From Pseudomethylobacillus aquaticus (GTDB taxonomy: Bacteria; Pseudomonadota; Gammaproteobacteria; Burkholderiales; Methylophilaceae): 64,000 nucleotides of DNA. The DNA is taken from NCBI RefSeq assembly GCF_003730115.1, contig NZ_RJVP01000001.1:700788-764787 (forward strand), given 5' to 3'. Shown in pieces: positions 56,234 to 64,000 of the stretch. The notes below the pieces were generated by a model. The model saw only the letters and a program-made list of their open reading frames with translations, did no database searches and was not told the origin of the DNA. The stretch's first letter is position 1. Every line of letters starts with the position of its first letter. The position numbers and the translations under genes are program-made.

Positions 56234-57727
56234 ATGAATCCATCATCGCCGCGTCTTCTTTTCCCGTACCTGCTGGCATTGCTGCTGGGGGCAGGTGCCA
56301 TGTTCGGCTATGCGCCGTTCTATCTGTTCCCGCTGCCGGTGCTGGCGCTGGCTGGCTTGTTCTGGCTGTGGCAGCGCGCCGGCACGGCAGGCCAGGCCGC
56401 CAGACTAGGCTTCAGCTTCGGCCTGGGGTTGTTCGGCGCGGGCATCTACTGGATCTACATCAGCCTGCATACCTATGGCGGCATGCCGCCCGCAGGCGCG
56501 GCCTTCGCCACCTTCTGTCTGGCCGCTTTTCTGGCGCTGTTCCCCGCACTGGCGGGCTGGCTAAGCAAACACGGTCCAGCGCTGCTGATCACCGCACCGG
56601 TGTGGTGGGCACTGGCCGACTGGACGCGGGGCTGGATCTTCACCGGCTTCCCGTGGATGACGGTGGGTTATTCGCAAGTGCCGGGCAGCCCGCTGGCGGG
56701 CTATACCCCGCTGCTGGGCATCTATGGCATCTCGCTGCTGACGGCCGCATCCGCCGCCCTGCTGGTGCTGCTATTGCAACCCGCAAAACGCAAACCCGCC
56801 CTGCTGGCATTGGTGGGCCTGTGGCTGGCGGGCAGCCTGCTCAAACTGGTGCCGTGGACCACGCCGGATGGCGAACCGGTCAGCGTAGCGCTGCTACAGG
56901 GCAACATCAGCCAGGACCTCAAATGGCAGCCTGAAGAAGCACAGCGCACGCTGGATGGCTACCTGCAGCTGGTGCAGAACGCCCAGGCCAAACTGATCGT
57001 GCTGCCGGAGACCGCGCTGCCCATGCTGCTGCAACAGGCACCGGAGGATTACCTGCAGGCGCTGGCCGAACACGGCAAGCAGCAACAAGGCGATGTGCTG
57101 GTCGGCATCGTGGAATACGAGAACGCGCACTACTACAACACCATGCTCAGTCTGGGCAGCGCCGAGAGTCAGCGCTACCGCAAGAGCCACCTGGTGCCAT
57201 TCGGCGAATTCATCCCGCTGAAGGCCATCTTCGGCTGGGTGTATCAGGACTGGCTCAACATCCCGCTCACCGACTTCGCACGCGGCGGTTTCGCTCAGCG
57301 CCCACTGCAGATCGCCGGGCAGCGGGTCGCCGTGAACATCTGCTACGAAGATGTGTTCGGCGAAGAGATCATCCATCAACTGCCCGAGGCCACGCTACTG
57401 GTCAACACCAGCAATGACGCCTGGTATGGCCGTTCCACCGCGGCCTATCAGCACCTGCAGATCTCGCAGGCGCGCGCACTGGAAACCGGGCGGGTGATGC
57501 TGCGCGCCACCAACACTGGCGCCACTGCCGTCATCGACCGCGATGGCCGCGTGCTGTCCCAGCTGCCGCATTTCGAGACTGCGACATTGAGCGCTGAAGT
57601 ACAGGGCTATCGCGGCAGCACGCCGTTCATCGTCTACGGTAATTACGGCTTTCTGTTGCTAGCCTTGCTCATCCTGCTGCTGACCAGATGGCGGGCGCGT
57701 GCCTGGTGGTCCATATCGCGCAGTTAA
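56234..57727 (+). CDS. lnt: Apolipoprotein N-acyltransferase
   Basis: 497 residues from the ATG at 56234 (MNPSSPRLLFPYLLALLLGA). About six or seven membrane helices and a nitrilase domain (~220-470) with the triad Glu (LPETALP), Lys (YRKSHLVPFGEFIP) and Cys (VNICYEDVFGE). Adds the third acyl chain to lipoproteins at the periplasmic face. The stop codon lies in the first of three 13-bp tandem repeats. Confidence 0.96.
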   Translation: MNPSSPRLLFPYLLALLLGAGAMFGYAPFYLFPLPVLALAGLFWLWQRAGTAGQAARLGFSFGLGLFGAGIYWIYISLHTYGGMPPAGAAFATFCLAAFLALFPALAGWLSKHGPALLITAPVWWALADWTRGWIFTGFPWMTVGYSQVPGSPLAGYTPLLGIYGISLLTAASAALLVLLLQPAKRKPALLALVGLWLAGSLLKLVPWTTPDGEPVSVALLQGNISQDLKWQPEEAQRTLDGYLQLVQNAQAKLIVLPETALPMLLQQAPEDYLQALAEHGKQQQGDVLVGIVEYENAHYYNTMLSLGSAESQRYRKSHLVPFGEFIPLKAIFGWVYQDWLNIPLTDFARGGFAQRPLQIAGQRVAVNICYEDVFGEEIIHQLPEATLLVNTSNDAWYGRSTAAYQHLQISQARALETGRVMLRATNTGATAVIDRDGRVLSQLPHFETATLSAEVQGYRGSTPFIVYGNYGFLLLALLILLLTRWRARAWWSISRS

Positions 57728-57754
57728 GTCGCGCAGTTAAGTCGCGCAGTTAAC
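57716..57754. repeat. Three 13-bp tandem repeats across the lnt stop
   Basis: TCGCGCAGTTAAG, TCGCGCAGTTAAG, TCGCGCAGTTAAC in direct register. The lnt TAA is in copy 1; because 13 is not a multiple of three, the copies put TAA in all three frames. Confidence 0.9.
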
Positions 57755-57885
57755 AGGAAAGCGCTAGTACCAATCATTGCACAGGCGGCCTTGTCCGGCT
57801 TTGGCGCACCCGACTGTCATGCCTGCTTCTAAGCAGTAGCGAAAAGAAGTAAAATCAAGCCCTTTCGCCTGACCCGTCGGACACC

Positions 57886-58827
57886 ATGGCCCTCACTTTT
57901 CAACAAATCATCCTGACCCTGCAGCAATACTGGGACAAACAAGGCTGCGCGCTGCTGCAGCCCTATGACATGGAAGTGGGCGCAGGCACCTCCCACACCG
58001 CCACCTTCCTGCGCTCGCTAGGCCCGGAACCTTGGAAAGCCGCCTACGTGCAGCCCAGCCGCCGCCCCAAGGACGGCCGTTACGGCGAGAACCCCAACCG
58101 TCTGCAGCATTACTACCAGTTCCAGGTGGTGTTAAAACCCGCACCAGCCGACATTCTGGAGCTTTACCTGGGCTCGCTGGAAGCACTGGGCTTCGACCTC
58201 AAGCAGAACGACATCCGCTTTGTGGAAGACGACTGGGAAAACCCCACGCTGGGCGCCTGGGGCTTGGGCTGGGAAGTGTGGCTGAACGGCATGGAAGTCA
58301 CCCAGTTCACCTACTTCCAGCAAGTGGGCGGCATAGACTGCAAGCCCATCACCGGCGAGATCACCTACGGCCTGGAACGTCTGGCCATGTACCTGCAGGG
58401 CGTGGAGAACGTCTACGACCTGACCTGGACCGTCGATGCGGCTGGCAAGCGCCTGAGCTATGGCGATGTCTACCTGCAAAACGAAAAAGAACAATCCGCC
58501 TACAACTTCGAACACAGCGATGCCGAGTTCCTGTTCACCGCCTTTGGCGCACACGAAAAACAGGCCCTGCACCTCATGGAGAACCAGCTGGCCCTGCCCG
58601 CCTACGAGCAAGTGCTCAAGGCCGCGCACACCTTCAACCTGCTGGATGCACGCGGTGCCATTTCGGTCACCGAACGCGCTGCTTATATCGGCCGCATCCG
58701 CAACCTGGCACGCAGCGTGGCCGCCAGCTACCTGGACAGCCGCGCACGTCTGGGCTTCCCGATGGCCCCCAAAGACTGGGCGGATGAAGTGCTGGCCAAA
58801 CTGGATAAAGAAAAGAAAGTGGCTTAA
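57886..58827 (+). CDS. glyQ: Glycyl-tRNA synthetase alpha subunit
   Basis: 313 residues. [40 protein letters not shown], the class II motif 2 region [20 protein letters not shown] and YQFQVVLKP match GlyQ. Forms alpha2beta2 with GlyS to charge tRNA-Gly. A TAAAAT hexamer ~30 bp upstream is a promoter candidate. Separated from glyS by a 78-bp spacer with a palindromic repeat. Confidence 0.98.
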   Translation: MALTFQQIILTLQQYWDKQGCALLQPYDMEVGAGTSHTATFLRSLGPEPWKAAYVQPSRRPKDGRYGENPNRLQHYYQFQVVLKPAPADILELYLGSLEALGFDLKQNDIRFVEDDWENPTLGAWGLGWEVWLNGMEVTQFTYFQQVGGIDCKPITGEITYGLERLAMYLQGVENVYDLTWTVDAAGKRLSYGDVYLQNEKEQSAYNFEHSDAEFLFTAFGAHEKQALHLMENQLALPAYEQVLKAAHTFNLLDARGAISVTERAAYIGRIRNLARSVAASYLDSRARLGFPMAPKDWADEVLAKLDKEKKVA

Positions 58828-58868
58828 GCCCGGCCGACAATGTGACCTTATCATCAACTCACCTGAAC

Positions 58869-58894
58869 TGGATTCCCGCCTGCGCGGGAATGAC
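58869..58894. repeat. REP-like palindrome between glyQ and glyS
   Basis: The core GGATTCCCGCCTGCGCGGGA followed by ATGACG is centred on TTCCCGC-CTGC-GCGGGAA, a 7-bp stem. This type of GATTCCCGC(N)GCGGGAATGA palindrome is known from many proteobacterial chromosomes as a dispersed repeat. Only one copy is in this window. Confidence 0.7.
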
Positions 58895-58905
58895 GAAAAT
58901 CTATA

Positions 58906-61023
58906 ATGTCTGTTAACAATCTGTTGGTCGAAAACCTGCTGGTCGAATTATTCGTTGAAGAACTACCACCCAAAGCGCTGAAAAAGCTGGGTGACAGTTT
59001 TGCCGAAACCCTGTCTGCCAACTTGCGGGCGCAAGGCCTGGCAACAGACGACGCCAAGGTCACCGCTTACGCCTCACCACGTCGTCTGGCGGTGCACATC
59101 AGTGATGTTGCCGCACGGGCTGCCGACAAGATGGTCTCGGTGAAGCTGACGCCAGTGACCGTCGGCCTGGATGCTGAAGGCAAGGCTACGCCTGCCCTGC
59201 AAAAACGTCTGGCTGCGCTGGGTGCGGATGCCAGCGCCGTTGCCAGCCTCAAGCGTGCCATGGACGGCAAGGCCGAAGCGCTGTTCCATGACAGCCTGGT
59301 CAAGGGCGCCAGCCTGCAAGAAGGCCTGCAGGCCGCGCTGACCGAAGCCATTGCCAAGCTGCCCATCCCCAAGGTGATGACCTACCAGCTCGCCAACGGC
59401 TGGGACAGCGTCCATTTCGTGCGCCCCGCGCATGGCCTGGTCGCCCTGCATGGCAGTGCAATCGTGCCGGTTTCCATACTGGGCCTGACTGCAAGCAACA
59501 CCACGCAAGGCCACCGTTTCGAAGCCAGCGTGGACCCTATCGTGGTGAAAGATGCCGACAGTTATGCCGATCAACTCAAGAACGATGGTGCCGTCATCGC
59601 CAGCTTCATCGAGCGTCGCGCCGAGATCGCGCGTCAACTGGACGCCGCCGCAGGCAAACTGAACCTGCAGGCCGTGCAGGACGATGCCCTGCTGGATGAA
59701 GTGACTGCCCTGGTAGAGCGCCCCAATGTGCTGGTCGGCACCTTCGAGCAGGCGTTCCTGGAAGTGCCGCAGGAATGCCTGATCCTGACCATGAAATCCA
59801 ACCAGAAGTATTTCCCGCTGCTGGATAGTCAGGGCAAGCTCACCAATCAATTCCTCATCGTCAGCAACATCAACCCGGCGGACGCCAGCGCTGTCATTGG
59901 CGGCAACGAGCGTGTGGTACGCCCACGCCTGGCCGATGCCAAGTTCTTCTTCGATCAGGACCGCAAGAAGACCCTGGAATCCCGCCTGCCGAATCTAGAC
60001 AAGGTGGTGTACCACAACAAGCTGGGCAGCCAGGGCGAGCGCACGCAGCGCGTAGCCGCCATCGCCGCCAGCATCGCACAGCCGCTGGGTGGCGACACGC
60101 TGGCCGCCCAGGCCAGACAGGCTGCGCTGCTGGCCAAGGCCGACCTGCTCACCGACATGGTGGGCGAATTCCCCGAACTGCAAGGCATCATGGGCGGCTA
60201 TTACGCACGCCACGACGGCCTGGGCGAGACCATCGCCGACGCCATTGAAGATCACTACAAACCACGCTTTGCCGGTGACAGCCTGCCGCGCAATCAGGTC
60301 GGCCTGTGTGTCGCACTGGCCGACAAGCTGGAGACCCTGGTCGGCATGTTCGGCATCGGCAATGTGCCCACCGGCGACAAGGACCCGTTCGCCTTGCGTC
60401 GTCATGCGCTGGGTGTGGTGCGCATGCTGTCCGAAGCTAACGTGGCGCTCTCGCTTGCCACGCTGATCACCCTGGCGGCCGCCAGCTTCAGCACTCTGGA
60501 CGCTGGTGCCGACACCAAGCTCATCGATTTCATTTACGACCGCCTGTCTGGCGCGCTGCGTGAAGCCGGTTACAGCCCACAAGAGATCGATGCCGTGCTG
60601 GCTCTGCGCCCGCAATTGCTGGGTGATATCAGCAGCCGCCTCTCTGCAGTACGCTATTTTTCCGCACTTGCTGAAGCGCCCGCGTTAGCCGCCGCCAACA
60701 AGCGTGTGGGCAACATCCTGAAAAAGGTGGAAGGCGAGGTGAACGCTGTCGTGGACACTGCGCTGTTGCAAGAAGTGGCCGAGCAAGCCTTGCATCAGGC
60801 ACTGGCAGAAACCAAGCCCAAAGCCGACCAGCTGTTCGAAGCGGGTGATTACACCGCCTCGCTGCAGGCACTGGCGGTGCTCAAAGCGCCGGTGGATGCC
60901 TTCTTTGACCACGTCATGGTCAATGCCGACGACCCCGCGCTGAAAGCCAACCGCCTGGCTTTGCTGTCGCAATTGCACAAGGCCATGAACCGCGTGGCTG
61001 ACTTATCCAAGTTGGCAGCTTGA
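58906..61023 (+). CDS. glyS: Glycyl-tRNA synthetase beta subunit
   Basis: 705 residues. LLVELFVEELPPKALKKLGD is the standard N-terminus; here it is preceded by MSVNNLLVE, giving an NLLVE-NLLVE duplication. FNLANGWDSVHF-type and FEQAFLEVPQECLILTMKSN, KYFPLLDSQGKL, RVVRPRLADAKFFFDQD and PFALRRHALGVVRML are typical. Holds the tRNA-binding and HD-like domains. No strong ribosome-binding site is visible, as the region is occupied by the palindrome. Confidence 0.97.
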   Translation: MSVNNLLVENLLVELFVEELPPKALKKLGDSFAETLSANLRAQGLATDDAKVTAYASPRRLAVHISDVAARAADKMVSVKLTPVTVGLDAEGKATPALQKRLAALGADASAVASLKRAMDGKAEALFHDSLVKGASLQEGLQAALTEAIAKLPIPKVMTYQLANGWDSVHFVRPAHGLVALHGSAIVPVSILGLTASNTTQGHRFEASVDPIVVKDADSYADQLKNDGAVIASFIERRAEIARQLDAAAGKLNLQAVQDDALLDEVTALVERPNVLVGTFEQAFLEVPQECLILTMKSNQKYFPLLDSQGKLTNQFLIVSNINPADASAVIGGNERVVRPRLADAKFFFDQDRKKTLESRLPNLDKVVYHNKLGSQGERTQRVAAIAASIAQPLGGDTLAAQARQAALLAKADLLTDMVGEFPELQGIMGGYYARHDGLGETIADAIEDHYKPRFAGDSLPRNQVGLCVALADKLETLVGMFGIGNVPTGDKDPFALRRHALGVVRMLSEANVALSLATLITLAAASFSTLDAGADTKLIDFIYDRLSGALREAGYSPQEIDAVLALRPQLLGDISSRLSAVRYFSALAEAPALAAANKRVGNILKKVEGEVNAVVDTALLQEVAEQALHQALAETKPKADQLFEAGDYTASLQALAVLKAPVDAFFDHVMVNADDPALKANRLALLSQLHKAMNRVADLSKLAA

Positions 61024-61043
61024 GGCTGGCAGCGTAAGCTAGA

Positions 61044-61185
61044 GTGAGCTCCAACTAATGAGCGAGACAGCAACAGCGCAAGGCGCACGGAACGCAACGA
61101 CGATGACAGTACATGTAGTACGGCGAGGATGTGAGTACCGCGCAACACCGCGCTGGTCTGTCGCAGCCATCAGTTTGGAGTTCAC
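61044..61185. repeat. Long imperfect palindrome (~140 bp) before gmhB
   Basis: The left arm 61044-61080 (GTGAGCTCCAACTAATGAGC then GAGACAG..AGCGC) pairs with the right arm 61149-61185, whose reverse complement begins GTGAACTCCAAACTGATGGC then GCGACAG..AGCGC. The interior includes small palindromes such as GTACATGTAGTAC. Looks like a dispersed palindromic or MITE-type unit. The gmhB ribosome-binding site GGAG is in the right arm. Confidence 0.65.
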
Positions 61186-61188
61186 GGA

Positions 61189-61731
61189 ATGAAACTCGTC
61201 ATCCTGGACCGCGACGGCGTCATCAACCACGACAGCGCCCAGTTCATCAAAAGTCCGGACGAATGGAAGCCCATCCCGGGCAGCCTGGAAGCCATCGCGC
61301 TGCTGAACCAGAGTGGCTATCGCATCGCCGTGGCCACCAACCAGTCCGGCATCAGCCGTGGCTTGTTCGACATGGCCACGCTCAACGCCATCCACGACAA
61401 GATGTACCGTAGCCTGAGCCAGTTCGGCGGCCGCATCGATGCGCTGTTCTACTGCCCGCATGCTGCGGAAACCAAATGCAACTGCCGCAAACCCAAGTCC
61501 GGCATGATAGACGAGATCGGCCGCCGTTTCGGTATCGACCTGGAAAGCGTGCCCAGCGTGGGCGATTCGCTGCGTGACCTGCAAGCGGGCACGGCGCGTG
61601 GCGCACAGCCCATTCTGGTACTGACTGGCAAGGGTAAACTCACGCAGGAGCAAGGCGAACTGCCGGAGAACACCTGGATCTGCGCCGACCTGGCTGAAGC
61701 CGCCACCCGGATCATCGCTGACGGCCTATGA
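61189..61731 (+). CDS. gmhB: D-glycero-beta-D-manno-heptose 1,7-bisphosphate 7-phosphatase
   Basis: 180 residues. HAD phosphatase: ILDRDGVINHDS (DxDG nucleophile and acid), VATNQSGISRGLF, the zinc-binding Cys of CPHAAETKCNCRKPKSGM, and VGDSLRDLQAG. Part of LPS heptose synthesis. GGAG at 61177-61180 is eight bases before the ATG. Overlaps the following gene by four bases. Confidence 0.95.
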   Translation: MKLVILDRDGVINHDSAQFIKSPDEWKPIPGSLEAIALLNQSGYRIAVATNQSGISRGLFDMATLNAIHDKMYRSLSQFGGRIDALFYCPHAAETKCNCRKPKSGMIDEIGRRFGIDLESVPSVGDSLRDLQAGTARGAQPILVLTGKGKLTQEQGELPENTWICADLAEAATRIIADGL

Positions 61732-62438
61732 TCTACCTGCGTTCCACTCTGTTCATGCTCGGCCAATGGCTGTTCACGCCCATCTTCACCACGCTGGCGC
61801 TGTTCACCTTCCCGTTCCCGCCCGTCACGCGCTACCGCTTCATCTCGCTGTGGGCAAAATCCATGCTGTGGTGGCTGCGCGTCACCTGCAAGGTGCGTTA
61901 TGAAGTGATCGGCCGCGAGCATATCCAGACTTCGCCGTGCATCATTCTGTCCAAGCACCAGTCGGCCTGGGAGACGCTGGCGTTCCAGGAGATCTTTCCG
62001 CCGCAAGTATGGGTACTGAAACGCGAGCTGCTGTGGGTGCCGTTCTTCGGCTGGGGCCTGGCGATGACCTCGCCCATCGCCATCAACCGCGCTGCTGGCC
62101 GTGAAGCACTCAAGCAACTGGTCTCGCAAGGCAAGGACAGGCTGGCCAAGGGTTTCTGCGTGGTGATTTTCCCGGAAGGCACCCGCATCCCGCCCGGTGA
62201 ACGTGGCAAATACCACATCGGCGGCGCCTGGCTGGCCAGCCATACCGGCACGCCGGTGACGCCGGTGGCCCACAATGCCGGCGAGTTCTGGGCCAAGAAT
62301 TCCTTCCTGAGAAAACCCGGCACCATCACCGTGCGTATCGGCCCGCCTATCGTCACCACCGGCCTCAAGATCGACGCGCTCAATCAGCAGGTAGAAGACT
62401 GGATAGAGCAGGAGATGACCCGCCTGCCGCGTCCATGA
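61728..62438 (+). CDS. plsC: 1-acyl-sn-glycerol-3-phosphate acyltransferase-like
   Basis: 236 residues. N-terminal membrane helix (~10-30), the acyltransferase block I is KHQSAWETLAF, an H-x4-E instead of the usual H-x4-D, and block III is FPEGTRIPPGE. PVAHNAGEFW is block IV-like. Transfers acyl chains in phospholipid or related lipid synthesis. Overlaps gmhB and the next gene, forming a unit gmhB-plsC-ygjP-like. Confidence 0.92.
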   Translation: MIYLRSTLFMLGQWLFTPIFTTLALFTFPFPPVTRYRFISLWAKSMLWWLRVTCKVRYEVIGREHIQTSPCIILSKHQSAWETLAFQEIFPPQVWVLKRELLWVPFFGWGLAMTSPIAINRAAGREALKQLVSQGKDRLAKGFCVVIFPEGTRIPPGERGKYHIGGAWLASHTGTPVTPVAHNAGEFWAKNSFLRKPGTITVRIGPPIVTTGLKIDALNQQVEDWIEQEMTRLPRP

Positions 62439-63154
62439 GCCCGCAACAGCTGCAACTGCCGGACGGCAGCCGCATCCCCTACATCTTGCAGCGCCGCGCG
62501 CGCCGTACCGTGGGTTTGCGCATCAGTGCCGAAGGCCTGGTGGTGAATGCCCCGGTACGCCTGTCGATCAAAACCCTGGAAACCATGCTGCTCAGCAAAG
62601 CGGGCTGGATCCAGTCCAAGCTGCAGGCCCGCCAAGACCATCCGGCTCCGGTCATGCACTGGCAGTCGGGTGCGTCCGTATTGCTGCTGGGTGAAACGCT
62701 CACGCTGGACATCCACAACCGTCCCCGACAACGCCAGGTGCAGATAGACGCAGGCCGACTGTCGGTAGGCGTGCCGGATGTGGAGGACACCAGCGCGGTG
62801 GCGCGCAAGGTACTGCTCTGGTACAAGCAGCAGGCCGGGCAAGACTTTCAGCGCAGGCTGGAACTCTACGCCGCCCGGCTCGGCGTGCCCACTCCGCCAC
62901 TCTACCTCTCCAATGCGCGCAGCCGTTGGGGTAGCTGCAACAGCCGTGGCGAAGTCAGGCTCAACTGGCGCCTGATCCAGGCCCCTGCCCACATCATCAA
63001 CTACGTGGTCTGTCACGAACTCGCCCATCTCAAACAGATGAACCACTCGCCCAAATTCTGGGCCCTGGTCGGCAGCCTGTACCCGGATTACAAATCAGCC
63101 GAACACGCACTCAAGCAGATGTCTGCGCAATTGCACGTGATGTCACTTGGCTGA
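62435..63154 (+). CDS. YgjP-like metallopeptidase (DUF45/M48-type)
   Basis: 239 residues. RRARRTVGLRISAEGLVVNA at the N-terminus and SNARSRWGSCNSRGEVRLNW, then the zinc motif VVCHELAHLKQMNHSPKFW (HELAH with a later His). Matches the YgjP/DUF45 predicted zinc peptidases. Cytoplasmic; natural substrate unknown. Overlaps plsC-like gene by four bases. Confidence 0.93.
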   Translation: MSPQQLQLPDGSRIPYILQRRARRTVGLRISAEGLVVNAPVRLSIKTLETMLLSKAGWIQSKLQARQDHPAPVMHWQSGASVLLLGETLTLDIHNRPRQRQVQIDAGRLSVGVPDVEDTSAVARKVLLWYKQQAGQDFQRRLELYAARLGVPTPPLYLSNARSRWGSCNSRGEVRLNWRLIQAPAHIINYVVCHELAHLKQMNHSPKFWALVGSLYPDYKSAEHALKQMSAQLHVMSLG

Positions 63155-63320
63155 GTGCGCTCAACCCTGACCGCTGCGCAGCATTGCTCACAACCTTACT
63201 CGTAATTTGCGCCTCAACCGCGCTGCAACCCTATACTGAACTTATGGCCGCATGCCCCTATGCGGGAAGCGGCCGCACATGCGTGCCACTTCAAGACATT
63301 GATTACCGCCGGAGCCTCTG

Positions 63321-63815
63321 ATGGACACTGCACTGAATTCCCTCGTAACCACACTGCTGCAACAGCAAGGCATCGCTTACGACATTGTGGAGATCCCGCT
63401 CAGCGAGGACAAAAAACCGGTACGCAGCCTCGAAGAGCTGCTCACCGCAACAGGGCTGGACCCGCGATGCGTGGTCCGCAGCGTGGTGTTCCGTGGCGAA
63501 TCCGGGCAATTCGTGCTGCTGGCCGTCGCGGGTGGCGGCCGTGCCGACTGGGCCTTGCTGCGCAAGCACCTGGACGAACGTAAACTGCGCATGGCCGAAT
63601 ACGACGAAGTACCGCAAGCCACCGGCTATGTAGTGGGTGCCGTGCCACCCGTCGCCCTGCCCGCGTCCATGCGCGTATTGGTCGATCAAAGCGTGCACGG
63701 CTTTGAAACTCTGGTGATCGGCAGCGGCGTGCTGGGCTACGCGCTGGCACTGAAAGGCAGCGAGCTGCTCACACTGCTCGCCCCAGCGGAGCAGGGCAAC
63801 TTCGTCAAAGAGTAA
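63321..63815 (+). CDS. YbaK/ProX-type aminoacyl-tRNA deacylase domain protein
   Basis: 164 residues. SLEELLTATGLDPRCVVRSV, VLLAVAGGGRADWALLRKHL, DERKLRMAEYDEVPQATGYV and VGAVPPVALPASMRVLVDQS correspond to the YbaK domain: a mischarged-tRNA editing hydrolase fold. GGAG precedes the ATG. Which aminoacyl-tRNA it edits is not determinable. Confidence 0.88.
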   Translation: MDTALNSLVTTLLQQQGIAYDIVEIPLSEDKKPVRSLEELLTATGLDPRCVVRSVVFRGESGQFVLLAVAGGGRADWALLRKHLDERKLRMAEYDEVPQATGYVVGAVPPVALPASMRVLVDQSVHGFETLVIGSGVLGYALALKGSELLTLLAPAEQGNFVKE

Positions 63816-63838
63816 GGGCGCAGCCGAAGATGCGCCCT
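63815..63838 (+). terminator. Hairpin after the YbaK-type gene
   Basis: AGGGCGCA-8 nt-TGCGCCCT, an 8-bp stem directly after the stop codon. No T-run follows, so factor-independent termination is uncertain. Confidence 0.45.
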
Positions 63839-63887
63839 CTTAGCTCCCAACCTAATTGAAAAATTAATTAAGCTGTAGTAGTCGCGA

Positions 63888-63932
63888 CCCGATCTGACAG
63901 ACACCCGATTTGACGGAAGTGACTGTCAGATC
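63888..63932. repeat. Direct and inverted repeats at the right edge
   Basis: CCCGATCTGACAGA (63888-63901) is repeated as CCCGATTTGACGGA (63904-63917), and GATCTGACAG (63891-63900) recurs inverted as CTGTCAGATC (63923-63932). The arrangement resembles the repeated terminal sequences of some insertion sequences (for example IS21-family ends), which would continue past position 64000. No transposase is in the window. Confidence 0.5.
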
Positions 63933-64000
63933 AAATTCAGATGTTCAATGTAGTGATTTTATCGTGCCACGCCTCCTTTCCGTCAATTAGCGTTTGCATC

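Overview
The window is a gene-dense piece of chromosome (roughly 55-60% GC by eye) from a Gram-negative bacterium. Gene content and order point to the Betaproteobacteria, most likely Nitrosomonadales and perhaps Methylophilaceae: the nadB / rpoE-mucA(rseA)-mucB(rseB)-rseC-mucD-lepA-lepB-rnc-era-recO-pdxJ-acpS array, rnfABCDGE-nth, ompR-envZ next to a fused cysG, and miaB-phoH-ybeY-corC-lnt-glyQ-glyS. The family assignment is inference from memory. No tRNA, rRNA, CRISPR array or complete mobile element is visible.

Layout. 1-3.7 kb: three small exported or unknown proteins, then a TPR protein fused to a 2-oxoglutarate/Fe(II) oxygenase-like domain. 3.7-10.8 kb: an iron-acquisition island with a PKHD-type hydroxylase (piuC-like) and a TonB-dependent siderophore receptor on the minus strand. 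Diverging from them across two Fur-box-like sites are a PepSY-type membrane protein, a DUF2271 protein, a DUF4198 protein and a membrane-anchored FMN/FAD reductase. 10.9-25.3 kb: one long minus-strand array running from the envelope-stress sigma factor and its regulators through mucD, translation and processing genes (lepA, lepB, rnc, era, recO, pdxJ, acpS) to tcdA, a DUF2256 zinc-finger-like protein and a bacterial FeS-type photolyase. 25.4-27.0 kb: nadB. 27.1-30.0 kb: a five-gene minus-strand cluster of ECF-type sigma factor, zinc-binding anti-sigma, a cysteine-repeat RiPP precursor of the bufferin/EGKCG class, its DUF692 (MNIO) modifying enzyme and the DUF2063 partner. 30.2-36.7 kb: DUF1841, nth and the complete Rnf electron-transport complex.

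36.8-47.3 kb: dapA, bamC, a metallo-beta-lactamase hydrolase, a very small Ala/Glu/Pro-rich lipoprotein, a ribosomal-oxygenase-like cupin, bcp, slyD, mutS, a DUF482-type acyltransferase and an exported EF-hand protein. 47.6-51.1 kb: ompR-envZ and cysG. 51.3-57.7 kb: miaB, phoH, ybeY, corC, a small exported protein, mscL and lnt. 57.9-63.8 kb: glyQ and glyS separated by a REP-like palindrome, a ~145-bp imperfect palindrome, gmhB, plsC-like, a YgjP-type metallopeptidase and a YbaK-type deacylase. The last ~110 bp hold direct and inverted repeats that may be the tip of an insertion sequence continuing beyond the window.

Most of the window is conserved housekeeping sequence. The best candidate for a less-described system is the sigma/anti-sigma-controlled MNIO RiPP cluster at 27-30 kb, whose precursor has a strikingly regular, mirror-symmetric cysteine spacing. 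Secondary points of interest are the Fur-controlled reductase island, an insertion in the photolyase, the palindromic element that contains the gmhB ribosome-binding site, and the repeats at the right edge.
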